Of a stretch of 36,084 nt of DNA, positions 6,500-15,251 are shown piece after piece. Where the stretch lies: the NCBI GenBank assembly GCA_030649025.1, contig JAUSGO010000039.1:1-36084 (forward strand), in the 5' to 3' direction. The notes under the pieces are model-generated. The model made no database searches and was not told where the DNA came from. It was given only the letters and a program-made list of their open reading frames with translations. Both the position numbers and the translations under genes were made by a program. Numbering within the stretch: the first letter of the stretch is position 1; the number at the start of each line of letters is the position of its first letter. The stretch is from a bacterium (GTDB lineage Bacteria > Patescibacteriota > Minisyncoccia > JAUYLV01).

Positions 6500-6847
6500 C
6501 TCATTATTGAATGCTCTTTGGCCCACTCGATAATATAAGTTCGTACAGCCAATAATCCTCGGAGCAAACACGTGCCAAGTTTGGCGTCAGGGGTGCTTGC
6601 GGCACCCGGGCGATCGAGACACCCCGGGCACTTATGCTAAGTCAGGTGACCGGGTGCCGTTTGAATCCTTTTGCGGCAAATCTCCGAGCTCGGAAAGGAC
6701 TATGCTAATTCGCACGAAACAAACAGAGAAACTGGTCGGATACATGCCCTCGCAGGCTATTTTTGTTTATACGAGAACATAGTTAAAGGCATACATATAA
6801 CATATGAAATATCCGCAGCCCATCTGTTGTAGTATACTAGTGTCGCC
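6500..6847. other. Intergenic region with GC-rich structured core
   Basis: No convincing gene in about 350 bases. A GC-rich core (about 6575-6690) holds several small inverted repeats: GCCAA/TTGGC, GGGTGC/GCACCC, CCCGGG twice, and CCGAGCTCGG. All three plus frames are partly open there, including one of about 80 codons ending at 6782, but none has a recognisable domain. TATACT at 6833-6838, 9 bases before the sigma-factor ATG, is a probable -10 box and implies a nearly leaderless mRNA. Confidence 0.4.
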
Positions 6848-7417
6848 ATGACCGAAGACCTGGGCATACGGGATGAGGATATAGCTCTACGGGTACAAAG
6901 GGGCGACATTGAGTCGTTCGGGCTTTTGGTGTCGCGGTACGAAGTAAAAATGACCAAATATGCCCGAAAATTCCTTTTCAACGCGAACGACGCCAAGGAC
7001 TTGGTCCAGGAAGTGTTTTTAAAAACATATATCAACATTCAAAGCTTTGACCCGTCGAGGAAATTCTCTTCCTGGTTATACCGCATCGCGCACAACGAAT
7101 ATATAAATGCAGTAAAAAAGCGCGGCAAAGAACCAGTTTTCTTTTTCGATCTTGATGTTTTTCTGCCGCATGCCGCCTCGCCACACACGACGGAAAGCGA
7201 AGCGATGAGACAGGAACTTAAACGAAGCCTCGAGGAGCACCTGGGAGCGCTTGGTCTCAAGTATCGCGAAGTGCTGGTGCTCTATTACCTGGAAGACATG
7301 GATTACCGGGAAATTTCAGAAATTCTCCAAATTCCGGTCTCCACCGTTGGCGTGCGGCTCGCCCGGGGCAAAGACCTGTTGAGAAAATCGATAACTAAAG
7401 CGGATTCACGCGTATGA
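6848..7417 (+). CDS. ECF-type RNA polymerase sigma factor (sigma-70 family)
   Basis: 189 residues. Region 2 spans about 14-90: FGLLVSRYEVKMTKYARKFL, then DAKDLVQEVFLKTY and FSSWLYRIAHNEYINAVKK, the core-binding and -10 recognition helices. Region 4 spans about 130-182 and includes YREVLVLYYLEDMDYREISE and then IPVSTVGVRLARGKDLLR, the -35-binding HTH. There is no region 1.1 or 3, as expected for ECF sigmas. Its TGA overlaps the ATG of the next gene (ATGA), the normal layout of a sigma/anti-sigma pair. It probably controls the downstream MacAB-like genes and its own operon. Confidence 0.95.
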   Translation: MTEDLGIRDEDIALRVQRGDIESFGLLVSRYEVKMTKYARKFLFNANDAKDLVQEVFLKTYINIQSFDPSRKFSSWLYRIAHNEYINAVKKRGKEPVFFFDLDVFLPHAASPHTTESEAMRQELKRSLEEHLGALGLKYREVLVLYYLEDMDYREISEILQIPVSTVGVRLARGKDLLRKSITKADSRV

Positions 7418-8178
7418 ACGAAGAAAATAAAAAACCCATTCAAGAAGAGGTGCTGGCGGCCATTAAAAGCGGCCTGGTTCATATGCGCCCACGATGGCAT
7501 TTTGCGCTCCGCGCCGCGCTCGGCGCTCTTGGCGGCGTTATTTTGTTTCTGGCGCTTTTATACTTGATAAGTTTTATTTTCTTTGCGTTGCGGCAGACCG
7601 GCGCATGGTTTGTGCCGGTGTTCGGGTTCAGGGCTCTCTATGCCGCGCTCCGCGCCATACCCTGGCTTTTGGTCCTGCTTTCTTTGGGCTTTATTGCGGT
7701 GCTTGAAATACTGGTGCGGCGTTATGCTTTCGCCTACCGCCGGCCGCTGCTCTATTCACTTGCGGTAATCTCGGCCGTGGTTATTTTCGGCGGAGTAGTG
7801 GTGGCGGAAACCTCGGTGCATCACCGACTGTTTAGGCGCTCGGCAGAGAACCGGTTTCCGGTCGGAAGTAAATTTTACCGCATGTACGGTACGCCGCGTT
7901 TGCAAAATATCCACGAAGGCACGATCGCGGAAATTACGCCGGAGGGTTTCGGATTAAAAACCCAACGGGGCGAGAGTTTGCGGATATTGGTTACGCCCCA
8001 AACCCGCTTTCCCCTGGGTACGGACTTTGCGGAAGATGATACGGTGGTGGTATTTGGCGAAAGACAGGATGGCGCAGTTATGGCCAAGGGGATACGTAAA
8101 ATAGACGATACGTTCGAACATTCGCGCCGTCCCGGTCCGCGCATGCATTTTCGCGTGCCGCTTCCGGATACGAGATAA
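7414..8178 (+). CDS. Putative membrane anti-sigma protein with DUF5666-like domain
   Basis: 254 residues. The N-terminal ~30 residues are cytoplasmic and amphipathic (EEVLAAIKSGLVHMRPRWHF). Four hydrophobic segments follow, near 33-58, 63-77, 80-100 and 112-132. The C-terminal half (from about 165) is a small beta domain with GTIAEITPEGFGLKTQRGES and VTPQTRFP, resembling DUF5666 OB-like domains. The ATGA overlap with the sigma gene and the membrane topology suggest an anti-sigma or signal-sensing role. No zinc-binding anti-sigma motif (HxxxCxxC) is present, so the role rests on context. Confidence 0.75.
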   Translation: MNEENKKPIQEEVLAAIKSGLVHMRPRWHFALRAALGALGGVILFLALLYLISFIFFALRQTGAWFVPVFGFRALYAALRAIPWLLVLLSLGFIAVLEILVRRYAFAYRRPLLYSLAVISAVVIFGGVVVAETSVHHRLFRRSAENRFPVGSKFYRMYGTPRLQNIHEGTIAEITPEGFGLKTQRGESLRILVTPQTRFPLGTDFAEDDTVVVFGERQDGAVMAKGIRKIDDTFEHSRRPGPRMHFRVPLPDTR

Positions 8179-8219
8179 ATAATCGGTCTTGGTTTACGCT
8201 TATTAACGTATTATTCGCT

Positions 8220-9998
8220 ATGTTCAACTCCATAAAATTATTCGCGGTCGGGCATAAATTGATCTCCGGCCTGGTTATTTTGGGACTTGTGGGCGGGGGC
8301 TGGTGGGCCTACGCCAAATTCGGCGGTGAGACGGCACAGACGCGTTATGTGCTCGCGGCCGCGACCAAGAGCACTATAATTTCGGCCATTTCGGGGACCG
8401 GCCAGGTTGCCTCGAACGACCAGACGGATCTTAAATCGAAGGCGTCGGGCGAAATAGTATCGCTCCGCATGGCCAACGGGCAAGCGGTAAAAGCGGGCGA
8501 CCTCTTGGCGCAAATAGATACGAAGGATGCCTTAAAGGCGGTGCGGGATGCGGAGACCTCTCTTGAGACGGCGCGTCTTTCGCTCGAAAAGCTTTTGGAG
8601 CCGCCGGATGCGCTCGCGCTTCTGCAATCGCGGAATTCGCTGGCGCAGGCGAAGGAAGCGAAAAAAAGCCACGAGGACGATCTGAAAAAATCGTATGACG
8701 ACGGCTTCACCGATGTAGCGAACGCCTTTCTCAACCTGCCTGCCACGATGACGGGGCTGGAGAGCATACTTTTTGGATACGTCATTAACGGCTACCAGTG
8801 GAACGTGGACGCGTATGCGGATCTGGTAAAACAGTATGATGAGCGCATCATTATCTATCGCAATGACGCGATGGCCGCGCAGGAGGCTGCGCGCGCCGCA
8901 TTCGATAAAAACATGGCGTCGTATAAGGCATCCGGCCGCGACTCGAGCACGACGGAGATAGAGGCGCTGCTGGCGGAAACATATGCAACCTCGAAAGCGT
9001 TGGCGGAGGCGGTAAAGGATGCATCGAACCTGGTGGATTTTGTAAACGATATTTTAACCACTCGCAATCTCAAAGTGCCGACGACTCTTGCCGTGCACAG
9101 ATCGAGTCTCTCGGGTTATACCGGAACATTGAACGGCAATCTCTCCACGCTTCTCGGCCAAATTGCGGCCATTGCCGACGCCAAGAGCGCGTTGGTGAAC
9201 GACGATCGCTCGATAGAAGAAAAAACGCAATCGCTTGCGAAACTGGAAAAAGGCCCGGATGCGCTCGATATCCGTTCGCAGCAAATAACCGTACAGCAAA
9301 GGCAAAATACGCTGACGGATGCACGCCTGGCCCTTGCGGACTATGCCATCCGCGCGCCGTTCGACGGCATTATCGCCTCGGTGAAAGCGAAGAAGGGAGA
9401 CTCGGCAAGCCCCGGCACGATTCTCGCAACGCTTCTTGGCAACGGGCAGATGGCCGAAATTACGTTGAACGAAGTGGACGTGGCGAATATCAAGACGGAA
9501 CAGAAGGCCACGCTCACCTTCGATGCTATCGAGGATATTTCGCTTACGGGCCGGGTAGCGGATATCGATACGCTGGGCACCGTGAGCCAGGGCGTGGTCA
9601 ATTACACGGTCAAGATCGTGTTCGATACTAAAAATGACCGCATCAAATCGGGCATGTCGGTTTCGGCCGCGATCGTGACGGGTGCCAAGCCCGACGTGTT
9701 GGCAGTACCGAATGCCGCAGTCAAAACCCAGAACGGCCAAAGCTACGTGGAAATTTTGGATACGCCCATCCGTTCGACCGGCAATTCGTTCACTTCTGCG
9801 GCTTCGCCCACGCGCGTAAACGTGGGGACGGGCATGGCTTCGGATACGCTGACGGAAATAACCGAGGGACTTAACGAGGGTGACATGATAATTACGCAAA
9901 CCATAGCGGCTTCGGCTTCCGGGGCCGCGGCGGCACAGACGGGACTTCGCATTCCGGGATTTGGCGGCGGAAGCGGAGGAGGAGCATTTCGGAGGTAA
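8220..9998 (+). CDS. HlyD/MacA-like membrane fusion (adaptor) protein
   Basis: 592 residues. One N-terminal membrane segment (about 14-31), then a barrel-sandwich (lipoyl-like) half around 70-105 with VASNDQTDLKSKASGEIVSL. An unusually long helical hairpin/coiled coil follows (about 105-375). The second lipoyl half is ADYAIRAPFDGIIASVKAKK. Then come the beta-barrel (AEITLNEVDVANIKTEQKAT) and a membrane-proximal domain. The C-terminus is Gly-rich. MacA is normally about 370-390 residues; the hairpin is longer here. It should link the MacB-like pair at 10132-12026 to the exterior. A single-membrane cell would have no TolC, so the partner is unclear. Confidence 0.9.
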   Translation: MFNSIKLFAVGHKLISGLVILGLVGGGWWAYAKFGGETAQTRYVLAAATKSTIISAISGTGQVASNDQTDLKSKASGEIVSLRMANGQAVKAGDLLAQIDTKDALKAVRDAETSLETARLSLEKLLEPPDALALLQSRNSLAQAKEAKKSHEDDLKKSYDDGFTDVANAFLNLPATMTGLESILFGYVINGYQWNVDAYADLVKQYDERIIIYRNDAMAAQEAARAAFDKNMASYKASGRDSSTTEIEALLAETYATSKALAEAVKDASNLVDFVNDILTTRNLKVPTTLAVHRSSLSGYTGTLNGNLSTLLGQIAAIADAKSALVNDDRSIEEKTQSLAKLEKGPDALDIRSQQITVQQRQNTLTDARLALADYAIRAPFDGIIASVKAKKGDSASPGTILATLLGNGQMAEITLNEVDVANIKTEQKATLTFDAIEDISLTGRVADIDTLGTVSQGVVNYTVKIVFDTKNDRIKSGMSVSAAIVTGAKPDVLAVPNAAVKTQNGQSYVEILDTPIRSTGNSFTSAASPTRVNVGTGMASDTLTEITEGLNEGDMIITQTIAASASGAAAAQTGLRIPGFGGGSGGGAFRR

Positions 9999-10017
9999 CA
10001 TCGGCTAGGTATATATA

Positions 10018-10101
10018 ATGAAAACGGTTTTATTCGCCATAGCGTTCATTGCGGTCGCCGGAACGATTACGGTGGGGGCGTTTCAGGGCCGGAACTTTTA
10101 A
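10018..10101 (+). CDS. 27-residue hydrophobic peptide between macA- and macB-like genes
   Basis: ATG 10018 to TAA 10099-10101. A Lys at residue 2 is followed by one hydrophobic helix (TVLFAIAFIAVAGTITVGAF) and the tail QGRNF. It sits alone in the 133-base gap between adaptor and ATPase genes on the same strand, so a small membrane subunit is plausible. AT-rich TATATAAT just before the ATG may be a promoter instead. Short length makes chance possible. Confidence 0.4.
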   Translation: MKTVLFAIAFIAVAGTITVGAFQGRNF

Positions 10102-10131
10102 ATTTTTGGAAATCGTTTTGCCATCATCCAC

Positions 10132-10800
10132 ATGATCGAGATCAACAACATTTTTAAAACGTATAAGAGCGGGAATGCGGAAGTGAACGCCCTCCAAGAT
10201 GTTTCTTTTACCATCCGCGACGGGGAATTTGTAGCGATCATGGGGCCTTCGGGGTCGGGCAAATCGACCCTGATGCATATTTTGGGCTGCCTCGATACGC
10301 CTACTTCCGGGCGCTACTTACTCGACGGCAAAGATGTATCGAAATTTTCGGAAGATGAACTGGCTGCGATACGCAAAAATAAAATTGGCTTCGTGTTTCA
10401 GGCGTTCAACCTTTTGCCGCGGGCCACGGTACTCCGTAACGTGTCTTTGCCGCTGACGTATGCGGGTATTTCGCGCAAGGAACGCAGGGTGCGCGCTATC
10501 TCGGCTCTCGCGGCAGCCGGCATGGACAAGGACCACTACAGCCATCTTTCGAACCAGCTCTCGGGAGGACAGATGCAGCGCGTGGCTATTGCGCGCGCTT
10601 TGGTAAATAACCCTTCGCTTATTTTGGCGGACGAACCCACGGGCAACCTCGACACGAAAACCGGCGAAATCGTGCTCGGCACGTTTAAAAAACTTAACGA
10701 TGAGGGGCACACGGTGATTCTTATCACCCACGAGGCCGAGGTGGCGCACCACGCCAAGCGCATCCTGCACATACGGGACGGCGCGATCGCCAAGGCATAA
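10132..10800 (+). CDS. ABC transporter ATP-binding protein, MacB/LolD type
   Basis: 222 residues, the normal length for the family. Walker A GPSGSGKST at 38-46, Q-loop in FVFQAFNLLPRATVLRNVSL, signature LSGGQMQR from 143, Walker B LILADEPTGNLD with D167/E168, and H-loop His200 (ITHE). AFNLLPRATVLRNVSLPL is typical of the LolD/MacB/FtsE branch (MacB ATPase encoded separately from its permease). The gene ends 2 bases before the permease ATG. Confidence 0.96.
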   Translation: MIEINNIFKTYKSGNAEVNALQDVSFTIRDGEFVAIMGPSGSGKSTLMHILGCLDTPTSGRYLLDGKDVSKFSEDELAAIRKNKIGFVFQAFNLLPRATVLRNVSLPLTYAGISRKERRVRAISALAAAGMDKDHYSHLSNQLSGGQMQRVAIARALVNNPSLILADEPTGNLDTKTGEIVLGTFKKLNDEGHTVILITHEAEVAHHAKRILHIRDGAIAKA

Positions 10801-10802
10801 TT

Positions 10803-12026
10803 ATGCTGATTCAAGATCTGTTCGAAGAAATATATTGGTCGCTGTCCGGCAACAAAGTCCGTTCGTTTTTGACTATACTGGGCATTGTTATCGGCATTGG
10901 CTCGGTAGTGGCGCTAAACGCCATCGGCAAGGGTGCTGAGGCAGGTATTCAGGCGTCCATTCAGTCATCCGGATCGAACCTTATTTTGGTCACGCCCGGC
11001 GCGGCGCGGGGCGTGGGTACGCAGGTAAACGCGGGGCGCGGCTCGGCGCAAACACTCACCCAAAAAGACGCGGACGAAATTGCGGCCCAAATTTCTTTAG
11101 CGAAGGCGGTGGCGCCCGAAAACTCCCGGCGGTACCAAGTTACGGCCAAGGGTTTGAATACCAATACCCAAGTTATCGGCACGGTCCCCGCGTATCCGGG
11201 CGTGCGCAAAGTGGAAATTGGTCTGGGTACGTTTATTTCCGACCAGGACGTGGCTAAATACAACAAGGTGGCCGTGCTCGGCCCCACCGCGCGGGACGAC
11301 CTTTTCGGCGTGGACGGTGAAGCGATCGGCCAGACCATCCGCATCAATAAAATAACGTTCAAAGTGATCGGCATTACCCAAGCAAAGGGCGGCTCGGGCT
11401 TTAACAATCCGGATACGAATATTTTCATTCCTCTCTCGACCGCACAGCGGTTTTTGGCAGGCGATGCGTTTGTAACCACCATCAGCGTGGAAGCCGTCGA
11501 CCAAAGCGCCATGACCCAGGTGCAGCAGGATATTACGGCTTTGCTTTTGGAGCGACATAAAATTTCCGACCCGGCCTTGGCGGATTTCAGCGTGCTCAAC
11601 CAACAGGACATTGTCGCGGCGGCTTCTACCATCACCAACACCTTTACCACGTTGCTTGCCGCCATTGCGGGCATTTCGCTTCTCGTCGGCGGTATCGGCA
11701 TTATGAATATGATGCTGACCACCGTTACCGAGCGCACGCGCGAGATCGGTTTGCGCAAAGCCATTGGGGCCTCTCGCGGCGACATCAATTCCCAGTTTTT
11801 GCTCGAAGCGATCGTACTGACCTTTGCGGGCGGGCTCATTGGCATCGCCTTCGGCTGGATATTGGGGTTGGTGGCTACGTATACGGTAGGCATCGCGGCG
11901 CAAGTTTCGGCCGGCTCCATACTTCTGGCATTCGGCGTCTCCGCTTCCATTGGCATTATTTTCGGATATTATCCGGCGCGACGCGCGTCATTATTAAATC
12001 CCATAGAAGCATTGCGCTATGAATGA
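10803..12026 (+). CDS. ABC transporter permease, MacB/FtsX family
   Basis: 407 residues. MacB_PCD domain: first membrane helix about 20-42 (NKVRSFLTILGIVIGIGSVV). A large extracytoplasmic domain follows to about residue 270, starting with SIQSSGSNLILVTPG. The C-terminal FtsX core has three helices (about 278-300, 335-360, 368-392). IMNMMLTTVTERTREIGLRK and GASRGDI form the coupling region, and YPARRASLLNPIEALRYE is the classic C-terminus. With 10132-10800 and 8220-9998 it forms a mechanotransmission-type ABC system; the substrate is not known. Confidence 0.96.
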   Translation: MLIQDLFEEIYWSLSGNKVRSFLTILGIVIGIGSVVALNAIGKGAEAGIQASIQSSGSNLILVTPGAARGVGTQVNAGRGSAQTLTQKDADEIAAQISLAKAVAPENSRRYQVTAKGLNTNTQVIGTVPAYPGVRKVEIGLGTFISDQDVAKYNKVAVLGPTARDDLFGVDGEAIGQTIRINKITFKVIGITQAKGGSGFNNPDTNIFIPLSTAQRFLAGDAFVTTISVEAVDQSAMTQVQQDITALLLERHKISDPALADFSVLNQQDIVAAASTITNTFTTLLAAIAGISLLVGGIGIMNMMLTTVTERTREIGLRKAIGASRGDINSQFLLEAIVLTFAGGLIGIAFGWILGLVATYTVGIAAQVSAGSILLAFGVSASIGIIFGYYPARRASLLNPIEALRYE

Positions 12027-12050
12027 GGTTTATCAATTAAATAGATTTTT

Positions 12051-12512
12051 ATGAAAAATCTAATTATTGCGGTTGTGGCGGCAGCGGCGATCTCGGGCGC
12101 GGCTTCGTTCTTCGGCGGCATGAAGTATGCGCAAAGTAAAAATTCCGGCGGGTTTGACCGGGCGGCATTCCAAAATATGTCGGCGGAAGAGAGGCAGCAG
12201 ATGTTTGCGCAGCGCGGCGGCGGCACCAGCGGCGGGCGGCTGCGCGGCACGGGACAAAATGGCGGCGGATTTATGGGCGGAGAAATCCTTTCCCGAGACG
12301 ATAAAAGCCTTACGATAAAATTGCGGGATGGCGAATCGAAGATCGTATTTTACTCCGACTCGTCCGAGATAAGCCAATTTGTAAGCGGAGACAGCGCGGA
12401 CCTGGAAGTAGGCAAAACCGTCACGATAAACGGCACGCCGAACGCCGACGGCAGCATTACCGCCCAGTCCATTCAAATACGGCCGCAACCATCGCCAAAT
12501 CCAAGTCCGTAA
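12051..12512 (+). CDS. Secreted DUF5666-like protein
   Basis: 153 residues. Signal peptide or anchor 1-20 (Ala-rich, ISGAASFFGG), then a Gly-rich/Gln-rich linker (about 30-78). A beta domain from about 80 has GGEILSRDDKSLTIKLRDGE, VFYSDSSEISQFVSGD and VGKTVTINGTPNADGSITAQ, the DUF5666-like OB pattern. It ends in a PSPNPSP tail. It lies 24 bases after the permease gene and is probably in the same operon. Its domain resembles the C-terminal domain of the putative anti-sigma protein at 7414. Confidence 0.82.
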   Translation: MKNLIIAVVAAAAISGAASFFGGMKYAQSKNSGGFDRAAFQNMSAEERQQMFAQRGGGTSGGRLRGTGQNGGGFMGGEILSRDDKSLTIKLRDGESKIVFYSDSSEISQFVSGDSADLEVGKTVTINGTPNADGSITAQSIQIRPQPSPNPSP

Positions 12513-12857
12513 ACACGAGCATCTGAAAATAGGGGTATCTCTTTTTACGAAAGCAGAACATGGTCACAGCACACTACGAACCCGCTCGGAAATCCATAAT
12601 AAAACACGGGCCAAACATCCCGACACGGAAGAATTGGGGACGGGTCCGGAGCGACCGAGGAGGACACCGAGCATCAAGTATGTGAATATCTGAAAATGAG
12701 TGATCCTTTGCGGGTTCCGGCGACAGGTAGTTATGGGGACTGGGTCTGGATTAAAAATGAGCCCAAAACGGCCAAAAGAGCTTAGTATTCCTGGTAGTCC
12801 CGCGCGCATGACAAAGGATATCTTTGTATGTAGTGCGATAAAAAGGACTCCGAATTT
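12513..12857. other. Intergenic region, no clear gene
   Basis: About 345 bases between the MacAB operon and the convergent gene. It holds only two short plus-strand ORFs: 12560-12685 (41 residues, basic) and 12696-12785 (29 residues, containing GSYGDWVWIKNEPKTAKRA). Neither is strong enough to call. ACAAAG/CTTTGT arms at 12811-12827 form a minor inverted repeat. No clear terminator was found for either neighbour. Confidence 0.5.
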
Positions 12858-14543
12858 TCATTGTTCAACAACTCTGCACTCGCAAGGCGAACCGGCGGAC
12901 AGATCGCTGCCGGTAGGCTGACAAGAAACAATTTCAACCTTGGCGCTTTTAGAGATCAAGCTGTCCAGCAGCATGACATCATTGCCGTATTTTGGGTCTT
13001 GATATCCGAGCCTGACGGTAACCCCCAGGGATGATATGGGAAAGCTTTCAGGGCTTCTCGCACTGGTTCCCGCAGGCAAAGCGAATTTCCATTCCGACGG
13101 ATCGCCAGAAACCCGTTGATATACGGAACAAGAAGTTCCGGCGGTCCAGCACGGAAGCGATTTGGTCCATGCGCGGGGCCTGCTCGGGAACCCGCTACCG
13201 GTCAAATTAAGCACCGAGTCAATCGGCCCGCTGACCGTAACCGCAAACTCGATATCGATGGGAACGCCAAGAAATATGCCTCCTCCTCCGGAGGAGGATT
13301 TCGGGGGCCAAGCATAGCCCGGCTCCACGGAACATCTTGCCGAATCGAAAGTTATGTTTTGCCGGTCTCCCGGCGGAGCGCTGGATTGTTGCGGCGTATC
13401 CGCCGGAAGTGTTGAGCGTATAAGGCGCAACTTCGTTCCTAACGGAACGCCTACCAACGCGCTGACTTTAGAATCGTTTACGGTAAATATCAGTGCGCCA
13501 TTTTCCATGGCCCAGCCCGAAGGACCGCTGTCATCGGTGAACACATAGCTATCGGCGGTGAACGAAGAGCAATGAGGCCCCGAGATTCTCGCGCCGTTCT
13601 CGAATACGTAACTACAGGATTGACTGCCCTGGATGACGTTGTAATTTTCGGTGCTCGCCGGCGTACTCCGTATGTCGTATTGATTGGTCGATTGGTCCCA
13701 TATCGCAATCTGTACCAGTTTCCAAGTGCCTTGTAATTCGGCCGGATTACCCGCGGATTGTGTGGACGGAACCGGTTCCCGGGTAATGACAATGGTCGGT
13801 TCCTGGGCAACAGAAATTTTTTGCGGAGGAGCTGTTGTGCGGGGAGTCGAGGGAGCCGCCGCCATCTGCGTTTCCGAAAGGACGGTTTTGCTGACGTAAC
13901 CGGACACGTCCTTCCCGGTATCGGTATCGGTGTAAGAGATCTGCATCCACTCCGGAACTTCTTCCAAAGAACCGTAGTAAGAGCTGATAGTTGAATTTTG
14001 ACCCAATGTTCCGACCACGGCACAGGACGTTGACTCGCAAGAACGGACGTTGGCGGCGCTGAATTTTACATAAAAGACCTTCTGAACTTCCTCCCGGTCT
14101 CCCGGCTCCCATTCCGGTTCCGGTTCAAATTCACCGGATGTATTTTTTCCCGGCTCCCGGTTTATAAAAGACGCCGCTGCCGAAAGGACGAGAGAACCCG
14201 CTATGAAATAGATGAAGAACTTGAGGTAGTTGTGGCCGGATTTCGGACCCTGCGTCTGCGCAACCTTCTCCTCAATCTCTTTTATTTCTGCCTTTGCTGA
14301 ACGATGCCGCCGCCACGCTCCCAGGGCGAAAAGGAAAACTATTCCCACGAGCGCGCCCAGAAGCACGATAAAAAGGTGCGCCTTTATTCGCGATACTCCC
14401 CAGGAATAATCACCGCTCTCCAGGAAAAAGACGAAGACGGGAACCCAAATGAACCTCTGCAATATAACGAATGCCAGGACCGAGACAACAATCCCGTACA
14501 CCGCATCTTTTTTTGGGAACCGGAGCCATCTCATTGCCTCCAT
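12858..14543 (-). CDS. Membrane protein with SH3-like and lipocalin-like outside domains
   Basis: 561 residues from ATG 14543. A TTG at 14570 would add 9 residues but lies at the predicted transcription start set by TAGAAT (14574-14579), so ATG is preferred. Three membrane segments follow (about 15-37, 54-75, 108-126). A bacterial SH3 (SH3_3) domain comes next: VKFSAANVRSCESTSCAVVG to VSGYVSKTVLSE. After a Pro/Thr linker come a lipocalin-like segment starting LQGTWKLVQI and a C-terminal beta region with a GGGG loop and several Cys. SH3_3 domains often bind cell-wall peptides. Function unknown; the single minus-strand gene among plus-strand neighbours. Confidence 0.8.
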   Translation of the reverse strand: MEAMRWLRFPKKDAVYGIVVSVLAFVILQRFIWVPVFVFFLESGDYSWGVSRIKAHLFIVLLGALVGIVFLFALGAWRRHRSAKAEIKEIEEKVAQTQGPKSGHNYLKFFIYFIAGSLVLSAAASFINREPGKNTSGEFEPEPEWEPGDREEVQKVFYVKFSAANVRSCESTSCAVVGTLGQNSTISSYYGSLEEVPEWMQISYTDTDTGKDVSGYVSKTVLSETQMAAAPSTPRTTAPPQKISVAQEPTIVITREPVPSTQSAGNPAELQGTWKLVQIAIWDQSTNQYDIRSTPASTENYNVIQGSQSCSYVFENGARISGPHCSSFTADSYVFTDDSGPSGWAMENGALIFTVNDSKVSALVGVPLGTKLRLIRSTLPADTPQQSSAPPGDRQNITFDSARCSVEPGYAWPPKSSSGGGGIFLGVPIDIEFAVTVSGPIDSVLNLTGSGFPSRPRAWTKSLPCWTAGTSCSVYQRVSGDPSEWKFALPAGTSARSPESFPISSLGVTVRLGYQDPKYGNDVMLLDSLISKSAKVEIVSCQPTGSDLSAGSPCECRVVEQ

Positions 14544-14696
14544 GATACCAAAACCCGAAAGATGGTACAATTATTCTAGGAGCGGATCTGGAAGAGTTGG
14601 GTGTTTTTTGGCAAGCGGTTATGCTTTTTCTTGCTCTCCGCAAAGCGGTATTATGAAGTAGGGAGAAGCGTGTAAGACAATCCCCATTCGTAGATT

Positions 14697-15251
14697 ATGA
14701 AAAAAGCCTTTGTCATTATCAGCGTTTCGGTTGTTCTGCTCCTTGCCGGCTACTTGCTGTACCGTTATTTCTTCTACACCTGTTGCGCTCTGCCGCCCAG
14801 ATCTTCGCCGACTGTTTCAGACGAGCAAAGCGGTGATCCGATGTTGGATGACCCGGATTTGTTATATGCCAAGCGCGCTCTCATCGGCCTTTGCCGCACC
14901 AAGTCGGGGAACGGAGGCAGTTGCCACTTCAACACGTATTTGTACAAGTCGGGCAAATTAGTTACAGAATCGGGCGAGTTGGCTATGTTGGAGGAGGGCG
15001 GCGAAAAAGCAACCGCCTACCCCACTGTCCAAAAGGAACTGGATAAAGATCTGATGGATAGAATCACCAAGCAAATCCGAGACTCCGGAATTATGGAAAA
15101 ATCATGCCAAGCCGAGATGGTCACGGACTATTATGTGCATTACCTTATTAACCTGGACGGCGTAAAAAAAGAAGTTACATTTCCCGGCTGTGAATCAGAA
15201 TTCAGAGAAATAGACGCGCTGATCGACGCGGCCGCGGACGCACAACCATAA
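14697..15251 (+). CDS. Membrane-anchored exported protein, unknown
   Basis: 184 residues. KK-start, one hydrophobic helix (about 4-24), then FFYTCCALPP. The TCC pair just after the helix could be a lipidation or disulfide site, though no good lipobox precedes it. The outside domain has CRTKSGNGGSCHFNTYLYKS and a C-terminal half with two Cys (KSCQAEMV, FPGCESEF), suggesting two disulfides. Its TAA overlaps the start of the small ORF at 15248. No family recognised. Confidence 0.78.
   Translation: MKKAFVIISVSVVLLLAGYLLYRYFFYTCCALPPRSSPTVSDEQSGDPMLDDPDLLYAKRALIGLCRTKSGNGGSCHFNTYLYKSGKLVTESGELAMLEEGGEKATAYPTVQKELDKDLMDRITKQIRDSGIMEKSCQAEMVTDYYVHYLINLDGVKKEVTFPGCESEFREIDALIDAAADAQP

Noticed and set aside
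9054-10001. 315-residue minus-strand ORF opposite the MacA-like gene
   Set aside because: It has Arg/His-rich shadow composition, while the plus strand carries clear HlyD motifs.
12564-12809. 81-residue minus-strand ORF in the gap after the MacAB operon
   Set aside because: No start signals, no domain; composition like other spurious ORFs in GC-rich gaps.
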